Shown here piece after piece: positions 1 through 6,168 of a stretch of 8,237 bases of DNA. The stretch comes from an uncultured Faecalibacterium sp. (GTDB lineage Bacteria; Bacillota; Clostridia; Oscillospirales; Ruminococcaceae): assembly GCA_937915335.1 (NCBI GenBank), contig CALDLZ010000227.1, forward strand, positions 1 through 8,237, in the 5' to 3' direction. The notes below the pieces were generated by a model. It was not told the DNA's origin. It searched no databases and was given only the letters and a program-made list of their open reading frames with translations. A program made the translations under genes and the position numbers. Numbering within the stretch: position 1 is the first letter of the stretch; every line of letters begins with the position of its first letter.

Positions 1-55
1 GAGCGCCACCTTGCCAAGGTGGAGGTAGCGAGTTCGAGCCTCGTCGGCCGCTCCA
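1..55 (+). tRNA. tRNA-Gly (anticodon GCC), 5' end cut by window
   Basis: This is the 3' part of a glycine tRNA, from the 3' half of the D stem onward. The anticodon stem CCACC/GGTGG encloses the 7-nt loop TTGCCAA, so the anticodon is GCC (Gly). The T arm is GCGAG-TTCGAGC-CTCGT, followed by the 3' acceptor strand CGGCCGC, discriminator T and an encoded CCA ending at position 55. About 21 nt of the 5' end (acceptor strand and most of the D arm) lie outside the window, so the expected pairing partner GCGGCCG cannot be checked. It is probably co-transcribed with the tRNA-Cys that follows 28 nt later. Confidence 0.93.
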
Positions 56-57
56 AT

Positions 58-77
58 GGAGTGGTAATCATCACTCC
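58..77 (+). other. Hairpin in the tRNA-Gly/tRNA-Cys spacer
   Basis: The spacer can form an 8-bp stem, GGAGTGGT paired with ATCACTCC (one G-T wobble), around the loop AATC. There is no T-run after it, so it is not a terminator. It may help present the tRNA ends to processing nucleases, or may simply be a spacer fold. The GGAG at 58-61 could alternatively pair with CTCC at 51-54 at the 3' end of tRNA-Gly. The pairing is visible; any function is inferred. Confidence 0.4.
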
Positions 78-83
78 GAATAT

Positions 84-158
84 GGTGACGTGGCCAAGTG
101 GTAAGGCAAGGGTCTGCAAAACCCTCATCCACCAGTTCAAATCTGGTCGTCACCTCCA
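84..158 (+). tRNA. tRNA-Cys (anticodon GCA)
   Basis: A complete 75-nt cloverleaf is visible. The acceptor strands GGTGACG and CGTCACC pair fully. The D stem is GCC/GGC, the anticodon stem AGGGT/ACCCT encloses CTGCAAA with anticodon GCA (Cys), and the T arm is ACCAG-TTCAAAT-CTGGT. The discriminator base is T, as expected for tRNA-Cys, and CCA is encoded at 156-158. It is the last tRNA of its unit, because an intrinsic terminator begins 5 nt downstream. Confidence 0.97.
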
Positions 159-163
159 AAAGT

Positions 164-198
164 TCCCGGAAGCTGAGGCTTCCGGGATTTTTTTGTTT
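164..198 (+). terminator. Intrinsic terminator of the tRNA unit
   Basis: A perfect 10-bp stem (TCCCGGAAGC at 164-173, GCTTCCGGGA at 178-187) with a TGAG loop is followed directly by seven Ts and further T-rich sequence. This is a textbook rho-independent terminator ending the Gly-Cys tRNA transcript before recG. Confidence 0.93.
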
Positions 199-230
199 TC
201 TTTTCCGATCGGACGTGCTACAATTACAAT
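196..230 (+). promoter_or_regulatory. Candidate recG promoter (extended -10, weak -35)
   Basis: An extended -10 element TGCTACAAT lies at 216-224. A second overlapping-register hexamer TACAAT follows at 225-230, so the region reads as a TACAAT tandem repeat. No good TTGACA-like -35 is visible: the 17-bp-spaced position (196-201) falls in the T-rich tail of the tRNA terminator. Its location between a terminator and the recG ribosome binding site (AAGGGAG, 249-255) supports a real promoter, but which -10 is used is unclear. Confidence 0.55.
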
Positions 231-264
231 CAAGACAAATTCTTTCAGAAGGGAGAAGCCTGCG

Positions 265-2325
265 ATGCCCGCTGAACATCATACTACCTTAACGCCGGAC
301 ACGCCGGTGCGCTACCTCAAGGGCGTGGGCCCTAAGACTGCTGAGCGGTTCGAGAAGCTGGGCATCGTGACGCTGGCCGATCTGCTCTGTCACTATCCCC
401 GGCGGTACATCGACTTTTCCCGCCCATACTCCATCGCCGAAGCGCCGCTGGACACGGAGTGCGTGGTCAAGGCTGAAGTGTTCGCCAAGCCTGCCGGGCG
501 CATCCTGCCGGGTGGGCGGCGGATGGAGCGCATCACAGCCGGGGACGATGTGTCCAGCCTTGAAATCACCTGGTTCAATAACCCCTACGCCAGCCAAAAG
601 CTGGAATTGGGCCAGGAATACTACTTTGAGGGCATTGTGACGGGCGGGATGCTCCGCCGTCAGATGGTGAACCCCCAGGTGCGCACGGCGGCACAGATTA
701 CCTCCGTCCCCTTCGAGGCCGTCTACCCCCAGACCGAGGGACTTGCCAGCACGGTCATTGCAAAGTGTATCCGTCAGCTGCTCCCCCACGCCGAGCTCCT
801 GCCCGATCCACTGCCCGAGGAGATGCTGAAAAAATACCGCCTGCTCTCCAAGGCCGATGCCGTGCGAGCCATTCACTGCCCCGCCACCGAGGAGGAAGCC
901 TTTGCGGCCCGGCGGCGACTCATTTACGAGGAGCTGTTGGTGCTCCAGCTGGGCATTGGCCGGATGAAGAACCGAGGTGGTACCTCCACAGGCGCGCCAA
1001 TGCAGCGGCTCGACCCGGAGCCTTTCTGGGCGGCGCTCCCCTTCGCTCCCACCGGTGCCCAGCGTAGGGCTGTGGACGAGATATTGAATGACATGTCCGG
1101 TGAAACTTCCATGAACCGGCTTTTACAGGGCGATGTGGGCAGCGGCAAGACACTGGTGGCCGCTGCTGCCATCTGGGCCTGTATCCGCAGTGGATATCAG
1201 GCGGCGCTGCTGGCCCCTACTGAAATTCTGGCGGCCCAGCACGCCGAGAATCTGAACCGGATGCTGGCCCCCTTCGGGATGCGGGTGGCCCTGTTGACCG
1301 GCGGCATGAAGGCCGCCGCCCGCCGCACCACGCTGGCCGCTATCCGGAACGACGAAGCCGACCTCGTGGTGGGCACCCATGCCATCCTCAGCGAGGGTGT
1401 GGAGTTTGCCCGGCTGGGGCTGGCCGTGGTGGACGAGCAGCACCGCTTTGGCGTGCGCCAGCGCGGGATGCTGGCCGAGAAAGCCGTGAACCCTCATCTG
1501 CTGGTGATGAGCGCCACCCCCATTCCCCGCACGCTGGGGCTGCTCATCTACGGCGACCTGGATATCTCCATCCTCGACGAGCTGCCCCCAGGGCGCAAGC
1601 CCGTCAAGACCCGGTGCATCACCGGCAAAAAGCGGCGGGATCTCTACGGCTTTCTGGACAGGGAAATTGAAGCCGGGCGGCAGGTGTATATCGTCTGTCC
1701 CGCCATCGAGGACACCCCGGATGGCGGGCTGAATGCCGTGAAGAGCTACTACGAGGACATCGCCAAGGCCCTGCTCCCCGACCGCCGGGTGGGCCTGATG
1801 CACGGCAAGCTGAAGCCAAAAGAGAAGGCCGCTGTGATGGAGGATTTTAAAGCCGGGCGGCTGGATGCACTGGTCTCCACCACCGTCATTGAGGTGGGTG
1901 TGGACGTGCCCAATGCTACTGTCATGGTCATTGAAAACGCCGAACGTTACGGCCTGAGCGCCCTGCACCAGCTGCGTGGCCGGGTGGGCCGTGGTGCCGC
2001 CGAAAGCTGGTGCTTCCTCGTCAGCGATAACACCACCGAGAGTGTTCAGAAGCGGCTCAAGTTCCTCTGCTCCACCGCCGACGGTTTTGCAGTGGCCCAG
2101 TTCGACCTTGAGACCCGTGGGCCAGGCGATTTCTTCGGCAGCCGTCAGCATGGCCTGCCTACCCTCCAGATTGCCGACCTGATGAACGATACCCGTACCC
2201 TCCACGCTGCCCAGGCCGAAGCCGCCGCCCTGCTGGCGGCAGACCCTCTGCTGGAAGCACCGGAACATATCCTGTTGGCAAATCAGGTAGAACAGATGTT
2301 CGAGAGGGCTGGGGCGATGAATTGA
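265..2325 (+). CDS. recG: ATP-dependent DNA helicase RecG
   Basis: RecG is a cytoplasmic double-stranded DNA translocase that remodels stalled replication forks and branch-migrates recombination intermediates. The 686-residue product matches the usual family length. The N-terminal region carries the HhH-like LKGVGPKTAERF (residues 18-29) followed by the wedge/OB region. The SF2 helicase motifs follow in order: Walker A GDVGSGKT (289-296), DEQH box (390-393), SATP (416-419), VSTTVIEVGVDVP, and QLRGRVGRG (569-577). The RecG-specific TRG region ETRGPGDFFG begins at residue 616. I chose the ATG at 265 because AAGGGAG lies 9 nt upstream and the protein then begins as known RecGs do. The same frame stays open further upstream, but that part crosses the tRNA genes and the terminator and is not coding. 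It appears to be a single-gene unit. CGG arginine codons are common here but rare in nusA and infB, which fits lower expression. Confidence 0.97.
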   Translation: MPAEHHTTLTPDTPVRYLKGVGPKTAERFEKLGIVTLADLLCHYPRRYIDFSRPYSIAEAPLDTECVVKAEVFAKPAGRILPGGRRMERITAGDDVSSLEITWFNNPYASQKLELGQEYYFEGIVTGGMLRRQMVNPQVRTAAQITSVPFEAVYPQTEGLASTVIAKCIRQLLPHAELLPDPLPEEMLKKYRLLSKADAVRAIHCPATEEEAFAARRRLIYEELLVLQLGIGRMKNRGGTSTGAPMQRLDPEPFWAALPFAPTGAQRRAVDEILNDMSGETSMNRLLQGDVGSGKTLVAAAAIWACIRSGYQAALLAPTEILAAQHAENLNRMLAPFGMRVALLTGGMKAAARRTTLAAIRNDEADLVVGTHAILSEGVEFARLGLAVVDEQHRFGVRQRGMLAEKAVNPHLLVMSATPIPRTLGLLIYGDLDISILDELPPGRKPVKTRCITGKKRRDLYGFLDREIEAGRQVYIVCPAIEDTPDGGLNAVKSYYEDIAKALLPDRRVGLMHGKLKPKEKAAVMEDFKAGRLDALVSTTVIEVGVDVPNATVMVIENAERYGLSALHQLRGRVGRGAAESWCFLVSDNTTESVQKRLKFLCSTADGFAVAQFDLETRGPGDFFGSRQHGLPTLQIADLMNDTRTLHAAQAEAAALLAADPLLEAPEHILLANQVEQMFERAGAMN

Positions 2326-2352
2326 ATCAAAGCGCCTGCTTTTCTTTTCTGG

Positions 2353-2381
2353 TGGACAATCCTCCCCAAAACGGTTATACT
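2353..2381 (+). promoter_or_regulatory. Promoter of the M29 aminopeptidase gene
   Basis: A -35 element TGGACA (2353-2358) and a -10 element TATACT (2376-2381) are separated by exactly 17 bp, a strong sigma-A-type arrangement. The predicted start of transcription is near 2388, giving a leader of about 40 nt before the GTG at 2431. The following gene therefore does not depend on read-through from recG. Confidence 0.75.
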
Positions 2382-2399
2382 GGTTCCAAGAAACAAACA

Positions 2400-2416
2400 T
2401 GCCGTTTTCCACGGCA
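2400..2416 (+). other. Small hairpin just upstream of the aminopeptidase ribosome binding site
   Basis: TGCCGT (2400-2405) and ACGGCA (2411-2416) form a 6-bp stem with a TTTCC loop. It ends immediately before the ribosome binding site AAAGGAA (2418-2424). It does not sequester that site, so it may act as a 5' stabiliser or have no role. Only the pairing is certain. Confidence 0.35.
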
Positions 2417-2430
2417 GAAAGGAACCTTTT

Positions 2431-3672
2431 GTGAAAAACTTTGACGAACTCCTGAAAAAATACGCCGACTTCATCGTACGGGTGGGCGTGAACCCACAGC
2501 CGGGTCAGACCCTTATCATCAACTGCTGCCTGGAGGCTGCCCCTTTGGCCCGCCTATGCGTGCGCAGTGCCTACGAGGCCGGTGCCCGTGACGTGCTGGT
2601 GAACTGGAGCGACAATACCGTTGCCCGCACCCGGATGGAGCTGGGCAGCGAGGAGGCTCTGACTGACACCAAGTCTTGGCAGCTGCGCCGTTACCTCGAC
2701 TACGCCGAGAGCGAGGGCGGTGTCTGTGTGCTGCACATTCTGGCCGATGACCCCGAGATCTATGCCGGTCTGGATGGTGCAAAGATCAGCCGTGTGAACG
2801 CCGCAAACCGCAAGTTTATGGCTCCGTGGCGCGAATACACCATGAACGACAAGGTGCAGTGGTCTATTGCCGCCATGCCCAGCGCCCCCTGGGCAAAAAA
2901 GATGTTCCCCGAGCTGGACACCGATGCCGCCATCGAGAAGCTGTGGCAGCTGATCTTTGATGTCTGCCGTGTCACCAATGGTGACCCTGTCAGCGAATGG
3001 AAGGCTCACCTGAACCGCCTGATGACCCTGCGTGACAAGATGAATGCCCTCGACCTCGAGAGCATCCACTTTGAGAGCAGCAACGGCACCGACCTGACCG
3101 TGGGTCTGGCCGACAAGGCCAGCTGGGAGAGCGCCGGCAGCAAGAACGAGAAGGGCGTGGACTTCCTGCCCAACATCCCCACCGAAGAAGTGTTTACCGC
3201 CCCCCACAAGGACAAGGTGAACGGCATTGTCTACGGTACCAAACCCTATGTGTTCAACGGTCAGCTCATCAAGGGCTTCCATGTCATCTTCAAGGATGGC
3301 AAGGTCATCGAGCACGGCGCGGTGGAGGGCGCTGACCTGCTGGGTCAGCTGCTGGACACCGACGAGGGCTCCCGCCATATCGGTGAGGTGGCACTGGTGC
3401 CTGCTTCCAGCCCCATCAACCGCAGCGGCGCGCTGTTTTACAGTACTTTGTTCGACGAGAACGCCGCCTGCCACATTGCCTTTGGTGCCAGCTATCCCGG
3501 TACCACCGAGGGCGGCACCGGCCTGACCAAAGAGCAGCTGCTGGAGCGCGGCATGAACCAGTCCGCCATCCACGAGGATGTGATGATCGGTGCCGAGGAC
3601 AGCCACATCACCGGCAAGTGCCGTGATGGCCGCGTCGTGGAGCTGTTCCGGAACGGCGTTTGGGTGCTTTGA
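2431..3672 (+). CDS. M29-family metallo-aminopeptidase (AmpS/PepS-like)
   Basis: The 413-residue protein matches the length and motif set of the M29 (thermophilic metalloprotease, clan MQ) aminopeptidases. These cytosolic dimeric enzymes remove N-terminal amino acids from peptides using a two-metal centre. The N-terminal domain begins MKNFDELLKKYADFIVRVGVNPQPGQ, a typical opening for the family. Likely metal ligands in the C-terminal domain are E252/E253 in IPTEEVFTAP, E319 in GEVALVP, H348 in AACHIAFG, and H381 and D383 in AIHEDVMIG. All expected positions are present, so it should be active. There is no signal peptide or membrane segment. The start is GTG at 2431, with AAAGGAA 6 nt upstream; no better in-frame start is nearby. 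It seems monocistronic, with its own promoter, and the rimP operon promoter lies downstream. The family assignment is firm. Substrate preference and the choice between AmpS, AmpT and PepS names cannot be read from the sequence. Confidence 0.93.
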   Translation: MKNFDELLKKYADFIVRVGVNPQPGQTLIINCCLEAAPLARLCVRSAYEAGARDVLVNWSDNTVARTRMELGSEEALTDTKSWQLRRYLDYAESEGGVCVLHILADDPEIYAGLDGAKISRVNAANRKFMAPWREYTMNDKVQWSIAAMPSAPWAKKMFPELDTDAAIEKLWQLIFDVCRVTNGDPVSEWKAHLNRLMTLRDKMNALDLESIHFESSNGTDLTVGLADKASWESAGSKNEKGVDFLPNIPTEEVFTAPHKDKVNGIVYGTKPYVFNGQLIKGFHVIFKDGKVIEHGAVEGADLLGQLLDTDEGSRHIGEVALVPASSPINRSGALFYSTLFDENAACHIAFGASYPGTTEGGTGLTKEQLLERGMNQSAIHEDVMIGAEDSHITGKCRDGRVVELFRNGVWVL

Positions 3673-3725
3673 GCCTGAGCATGGGGCTTGCCCGGTTTGC
3701 CAAGAGGCTTAATTTCAAAAATCCC

Positions 3726-3754
3726 TTGCATAAATCGCAAAAGTATGCTATATT
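3726..3754 (+). promoter_or_regulatory. Promoter of the rimP-nusA-infB operon
   Basis: TTGCAT (3726-3731) and TATATT (3749-3754) are separated by 17 bp, and a TG two bases before the -10 makes it an extended -10 (TGCTATATT). The flanking sequence is notably AT-rich compared with its surroundings. Transcription should start near 3761, giving a leader of roughly 65-70 nt before rimP. This is the strongest-looking promoter in the window, as expected for a housekeeping operon. Confidence 0.85.
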
Positions 3755-3779
3755 CTAATAGTACGATATAACTTTTACT

Positions 3780-3817
3780 GAAACGTGGGCCGCAAGGTCC
3801 GCGTTTCTTGTTTGTTT
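3780..3817 (+). terminator. Terminator-like leader hairpin (possible attenuator) of the rimP-nusA operon
   Basis: Positions 3780-3791 (GAAACGTGGGCC) pair with 3796-3807 (GGTCCGCGTTTC) to form a 12-bp stem with two wobble pairs, capped by a GCAA (GNRA-type) tetraloop. A T-rich but interrupted run, TTGTTTGTTT, follows at 3808-3817. It starts about 20 nt after the predicted transcription start and ends just before the rimP ribosome binding site GGAGG (3818-3822). It therefore has the shape of an intrinsic terminator inside a leader. In B. subtilis the nusA operon is reported to be autoregulated through a NusA-dependent leader terminator, and the interrupted U-tract here would suit the same logic. 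The structure is seen; the regulatory role is inferred. It might instead be only a 5' stabilising hairpin. Confidence 0.65.
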
Positions 3818-3828
3818 GGAGGTTTTTT

Positions 3829-4320
3829 ATGGCGAAGCAGTCTGGCGGCAATACCGCCCAGAGAGTCGAAGCGCTTGTCCGCCCCACTGTGGAGGGCATG
3901 GGCCTGCGCCTGTGGGACGTGGTGTTTGAAAAGGAAGGCCCGGACTGGTATCTCCGTGTCCTCATCGACAAGACGGACGGCACCACCATGGATACCGACA
4001 CCTGTGCCGATGTCTCCCATGCGCTGGATCCCATCCTCGACGAGGCGGACCCCATTGAACAGAGCTATTATCTGGAAGTCGGCAGCCCTGGCCTGGGCCG
4101 CAGGCTGACCCGCCCGGAGCACTACGAAGCCGTTAAGGGCCAGAAGATCAGCGTCAAGCTGTATAAGGCCAATGAGAACGGTGTGAAGGAGTTTTCCGGT
4201 ATCCTGACTTCCCGCGAAGGCAACACCATCACGGTCGAGGGCCCGGCTGGCCCCGTGCAGTTCGAGCTTTCCGCCGCCAGCACAGTGCGCCTGTGTGACG
4301 ACGAGGACCTGTTTGACTAA
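3829..4320 (+). CDS. rimP: Ribosome maturation factor RimP
   Basis: RimP binds the free 30S subunit and assists its late assembly in the cytosol. The 163-residue protein is close to the usual 150-160. The N-terminal domain contains RVEALVRPTVEGMGLRLWDV and the turn WYLRVLIDK. The family signature appears as YYLEVGSPGLGRRLTRPEHY, followed by the C-terminal Sm-like barrel (VKGQKISVKLYK to the end). Two signature positions differ from the common LEVSSPGLDRPL form: S to G and D to G. I chose ATG at 3829 because GGAGG (3818-3822) lies 6 nt upstream. An upstream in-frame TTG at 3808 would put the ribosome binding site inside the gene and sits in the leader hairpin tail, so it was rejected. It is the first gene of the operon, with nusA 35 nt downstream. 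Confidence 0.95.
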   Translation: MAKQSGGNTAQRVEALVRPTVEGMGLRLWDVVFEKEGPDWYLRVLIDKTDGTTMDTDTCADVSHALDPILDEADPIEQSYYLEVGSPGLGRRLTRPEHYEAVKGQKISVKLYKANENGVKEFSGILTSREGNTITVEGPAGPVQFELSAASTVRLCDDEDLFD

Positions 4321-4355
4321 AAGAGAAAGAATAACATTTAGGAGGAACCCGAAAA

Positions 4356-5471
4356 ATGGCTGCAGCGAACAATGAATTTTTTGAAGCTCTCTCCATGTTG
4401 GAGCATGAGCGCGGCATCACCGCGGAGTACCTGATCGAGAAGATCAAGGCTGCGATCGTGATCGCCGTCAAGAAGAACTACGAGGTCGAGGACGACAATG
4501 TTCTGGTTGAGATCGACCCCGACAGCGGCAAGTTCAATGTCTCTTTGGTGCAGAACGTTGTCGCCGATGAGGATTGGTACGACGAGCACGCCGAAATCGG
4601 CATCACCGAGGCCCAGAAGATCCGCAAGAGCTACGAGGTCGGCGACCGTGTCGTGACCCCCCTCAAGACCAAGGACTTCGGCCGCATTGCCGCCCAGACC
4701 GCAAAGCATGTCATCCGTCAGGGCATCCGGGAAGCCGAGCGCAGCCAGCAGCTGAGCGAGATCCAGTCCCGTGCCCATGATATCATCCAGGCCACCGTTA
4801 CCCGTGTGGACAACGAGAAAGGCATCGTGGCCCTCGACCTGGGCAAGGGCGGCGAGGCCATCCTGCCCCGCAACGAGCAGGTGCCCGGCGAGACCTACAC
4901 CGAGGGCCAGACCCTGCAGGTCTATGTTGTGGACGTTGTCAGCGGTGAGCGTGGTGCCCGCGTGATGATCAGCCGTACCCACCCTGGCCTGGTCAAGCGT
5001 CTGTTCGAGCTGGAAGTGCCTGAGATCTACGACGGCACCGTTGAGGTCAAGGCCATCAGCCGTGAGGCCGGTGCCCGTACCAAGATGGCTGTCTGGAGCA
5101 AGGATCCCAACGTCAATCCTGTTTCCGCCTGCATCGGCCCCCACGGTGACCGTGTGGCCGCTGTGGTCGAGAAGCTGGGCGGCGAGAAGATCGATATCGT
5201 CAAGTGGAGCGAGGATGTCTCCGAGTTCATCTCCGCTGCCCTGAGCCCTGCAAAAGTGCTCAAGGTCGAGCTGCTGCCCGGCGAGACCCGTTCCTGCCGC
5301 GTCACCGTGCCCGACCAGCAGCTGAGCCTAGCCATCGGCAACAAGGGTCAGAATGCCCGCCTGTGTGCCCGTCTGACCGGCTACAACATCGATATCCGCC
5401 CCGAGAGCGGCTACTACGGTGAGGACGAGGAGCCCAAGGCTGCCCAGACCAAGACCGAGGACGCTGAGTAA
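4356..5471 (+). CDS. nusA: Transcription termination/antitermination factor NusA
   Basis: NusA binds RNA polymerase near the RNA exit channel and modulates pausing, intrinsic termination and antitermination. The 371-residue length matches Firmicutes NusA, which lacks the C-terminal acidic repeats of E. coli. The N-terminal polymerase-binding domain spans roughly residues 1-135. An S1 domain follows (about 142-205, starting IIQATVTRVDNEKGIV). KH1 carries the GxxG loop as GPHG (261-264, in CIGPHGDRV) and KH2 as GNKG (328-331, in AIGNKGQNARLCARLTGY). KH1 has His where Lys is common (GPKG); the loop is otherwise intact. A short acidic tail ends the protein. The ATG at 4356 is preceded by AGGAGG (4340-4345). 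Its own product may feed back on the operon leader hairpin upstream of rimP. Confidence 0.97.
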   Translation: MAAANNEFFEALSMLEHERGITAEYLIEKIKAAIVIAVKKNYEVEDDNVLVEIDPDSGKFNVSLVQNVVADEDWYDEHAEIGITEAQKIRKSYEVGDRVVTPLKTKDFGRIAAQTAKHVIRQGIREAERSQQLSEIQSRAHDIIQATVTRVDNEKGIVALDLGKGGEAILPRNEQVPGETYTEGQTLQVYVVDVVSGERGARVMISRTHPGLVKRLFELEVPEIYDGTVEVKAISREAGARTKMAVWSKDPNVNPVSACIGPHGDRVAAVVEKLGGEKIDIVKWSEDVSEFISAALSPAKVLKVELLPGETRSCRVTVPDQQLSLAIGNKGQNARLCARLTGYNIDIRPESGYYGEDEEPKAAQTKTEDAE

Positions 5472-5507
5472 GAGCGGCTCTGACCGCACCTGAAGGAGGG
5501 AAACCGG

Positions 5508-5804
5508 ATGGCACAAAAAAAGATCCCTGCCCGCCAGTGCATCGGCTGCATGACCAGCCGCCCCAAAAAGGAACTGGTTCGGGTGGTGCGCGCCCCCAGT
5601 GGCGAGATTAGCATCGACCCTGTGGGCAAGAAGCCGGGCCGCGGCGCTTACCTCTGCCCGGATCCGGCCTGTCTGGCAAAGGCTAAAAAGAAAAAGGCGC
5701 TGGAGCGCTGCTTTGAGCAGCCGGTTCCCGCCGAGGTTTACGATGCGCTGGCCGCACAGCTGGCCGATGTGGAAAAGGAGGTCCAGCCGCATGGCAAAGC
5801 ATAA
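5508..5804 (+). CDS. rnpM: RNase P modulator RnpM (YlxR, DUF448 family)
   Basis: This 98-residue basic protein belongs to the YlxR/DUF448 family, whose B. subtilis member is reported to bind the RNase P RNA and modulate its activity. Family hallmarks are RQCIGCM near the N terminus (residues 9-15), the segment KKELVRVVR, the phrase ISIDPVGKKPGRGAYLC (GRGAY at 44-48) and a Lys-rich stretch near 58-63. Four cysteines are arranged as C11-x2-C14 and C50-x4-C55, which resembles a metal-binding pair of knuckles, although YlxR homologues without these Cys are known. ATG at 5508 has AAGGAGGG (5493-5500) upstream. The end overlaps the start of ylxQ by 14 nt in another frame. It sits in its classical place between nusA and infB. 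Confidence 0.93.
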   Translation: MAQKKIPARQCIGCMTSRPKKELVRVVRAPSGEISIDPVGKKPGRGAYLCPDPACLAKAKKKKALERCFEQPVPAEVYDALAAQLADVEKEVQPHGKA

Positions 5805-6168
5805 TAACACCCCCGAAAAGCCCAAGATGGCTCCGGAAGAAGCGTTGTTCCAGGCGTTGAGCCTCTGCCGCAAGGCAGGTGCCCTGACCATGGGCTTCGA
5901 TGCCGTGGAGGATGCCTGTGTCAAGAGCAAGGCATGGCTGGTGATGGTCGCGTCCGATGCCAGCGCCAAGACCGTGCAGCGCCTGAACTACGCTGTGGGT
6001 GACCTGGTGGACGTGATCACCATGCCGCTGACCCAGGATCGTCTGGCAGATATCAGCCGCAAGCCCGTGGCTGTTTACGCGGTGACTGACCGCAACCTCG
6101 CAAAGCTCTGCTTTGACCGTCTTTCGGACTGCGGGGCAATCAAAAATGAGGAGGATATGAGCGAATGA
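5791..6168 (+). CDS. ylxQ: L7Ae-family ribosomal-like RNA-binding protein YlxQ
   Basis: This 125-residue protein belongs to the L7Ae/L30e/S12e/Gadd45 fold, whose members bind kink-turn RNA. The family core is visible in [19 protein letters not shown] (about residues 18-36), [17 protein letters not shown] and [16 protein letters not shown]. subtilis YlxQ is about 100 residues; this one has a somewhat longer N-terminal lead ([11 protein letters not shown]) and an acidic C-terminal tail. I chose ATG 5791, inside the end of ylxR, because AAGGAGGT (5775-5782) lies 8 nt upstream. The next in-frame ATG (5827) has no ribosome binding site. The overlap with ylxR and the ATGA overlap with infB suggest coupled translation. 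The exact RNA target is not known from sequence. Confidence 0.92.
   Translation: MAKHNNTPEKPKMAPEEALFQALSLCRKAGALTMGFDAVEDACVKSKAWLVMVASDASAKTVQRLNYAVGDLVDVITMPLTQDRLADISRKPVAVYAVTDRNLAKLCFDRLSDCGAIKNEEDMSE

Noticed and set aside
19..264. An N-terminal extension of RecG starting within the tRNA-Gly
   Set aside because: This part of the frame crosses two tRNA genes and an intrinsic terminator. The ATG at 265 has its own ribosome binding site and gives the standard RecG start.
2329..2348. Possible recG terminator: AAAGC-GCCT-GCTTT followed by T-rich sequence
   Set aside because: The stem is only 5 bp with two G-C pairs, too weak to call. The T-rich tail alone is not enough evidence.
1123..2412. 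A 429-codon open frame on the minus strand opposite recG
   Set aside because: It mirrors the conserved helicase motifs of recG, shows no recognisable domain, and has no convincing promoter or ribosome binding site. It is a codon-bias shadow.
2554..3606. A 350-codon open frame on the minus strand opposite the M29 aminopeptidase gene
   Set aside because: No domain is recognisable, composition is typical of antisense translation of GC-rich genes, and the + strand protein carries all metal-ligand motifs.
3673..3720. Possible terminator after the aminopeptidase gene (AGCCT...AGGCT and CTTG...CAAG pairings)
   Set aside because: The pairings are short, separated by a large bulge on one side, and not followed by a T-run.
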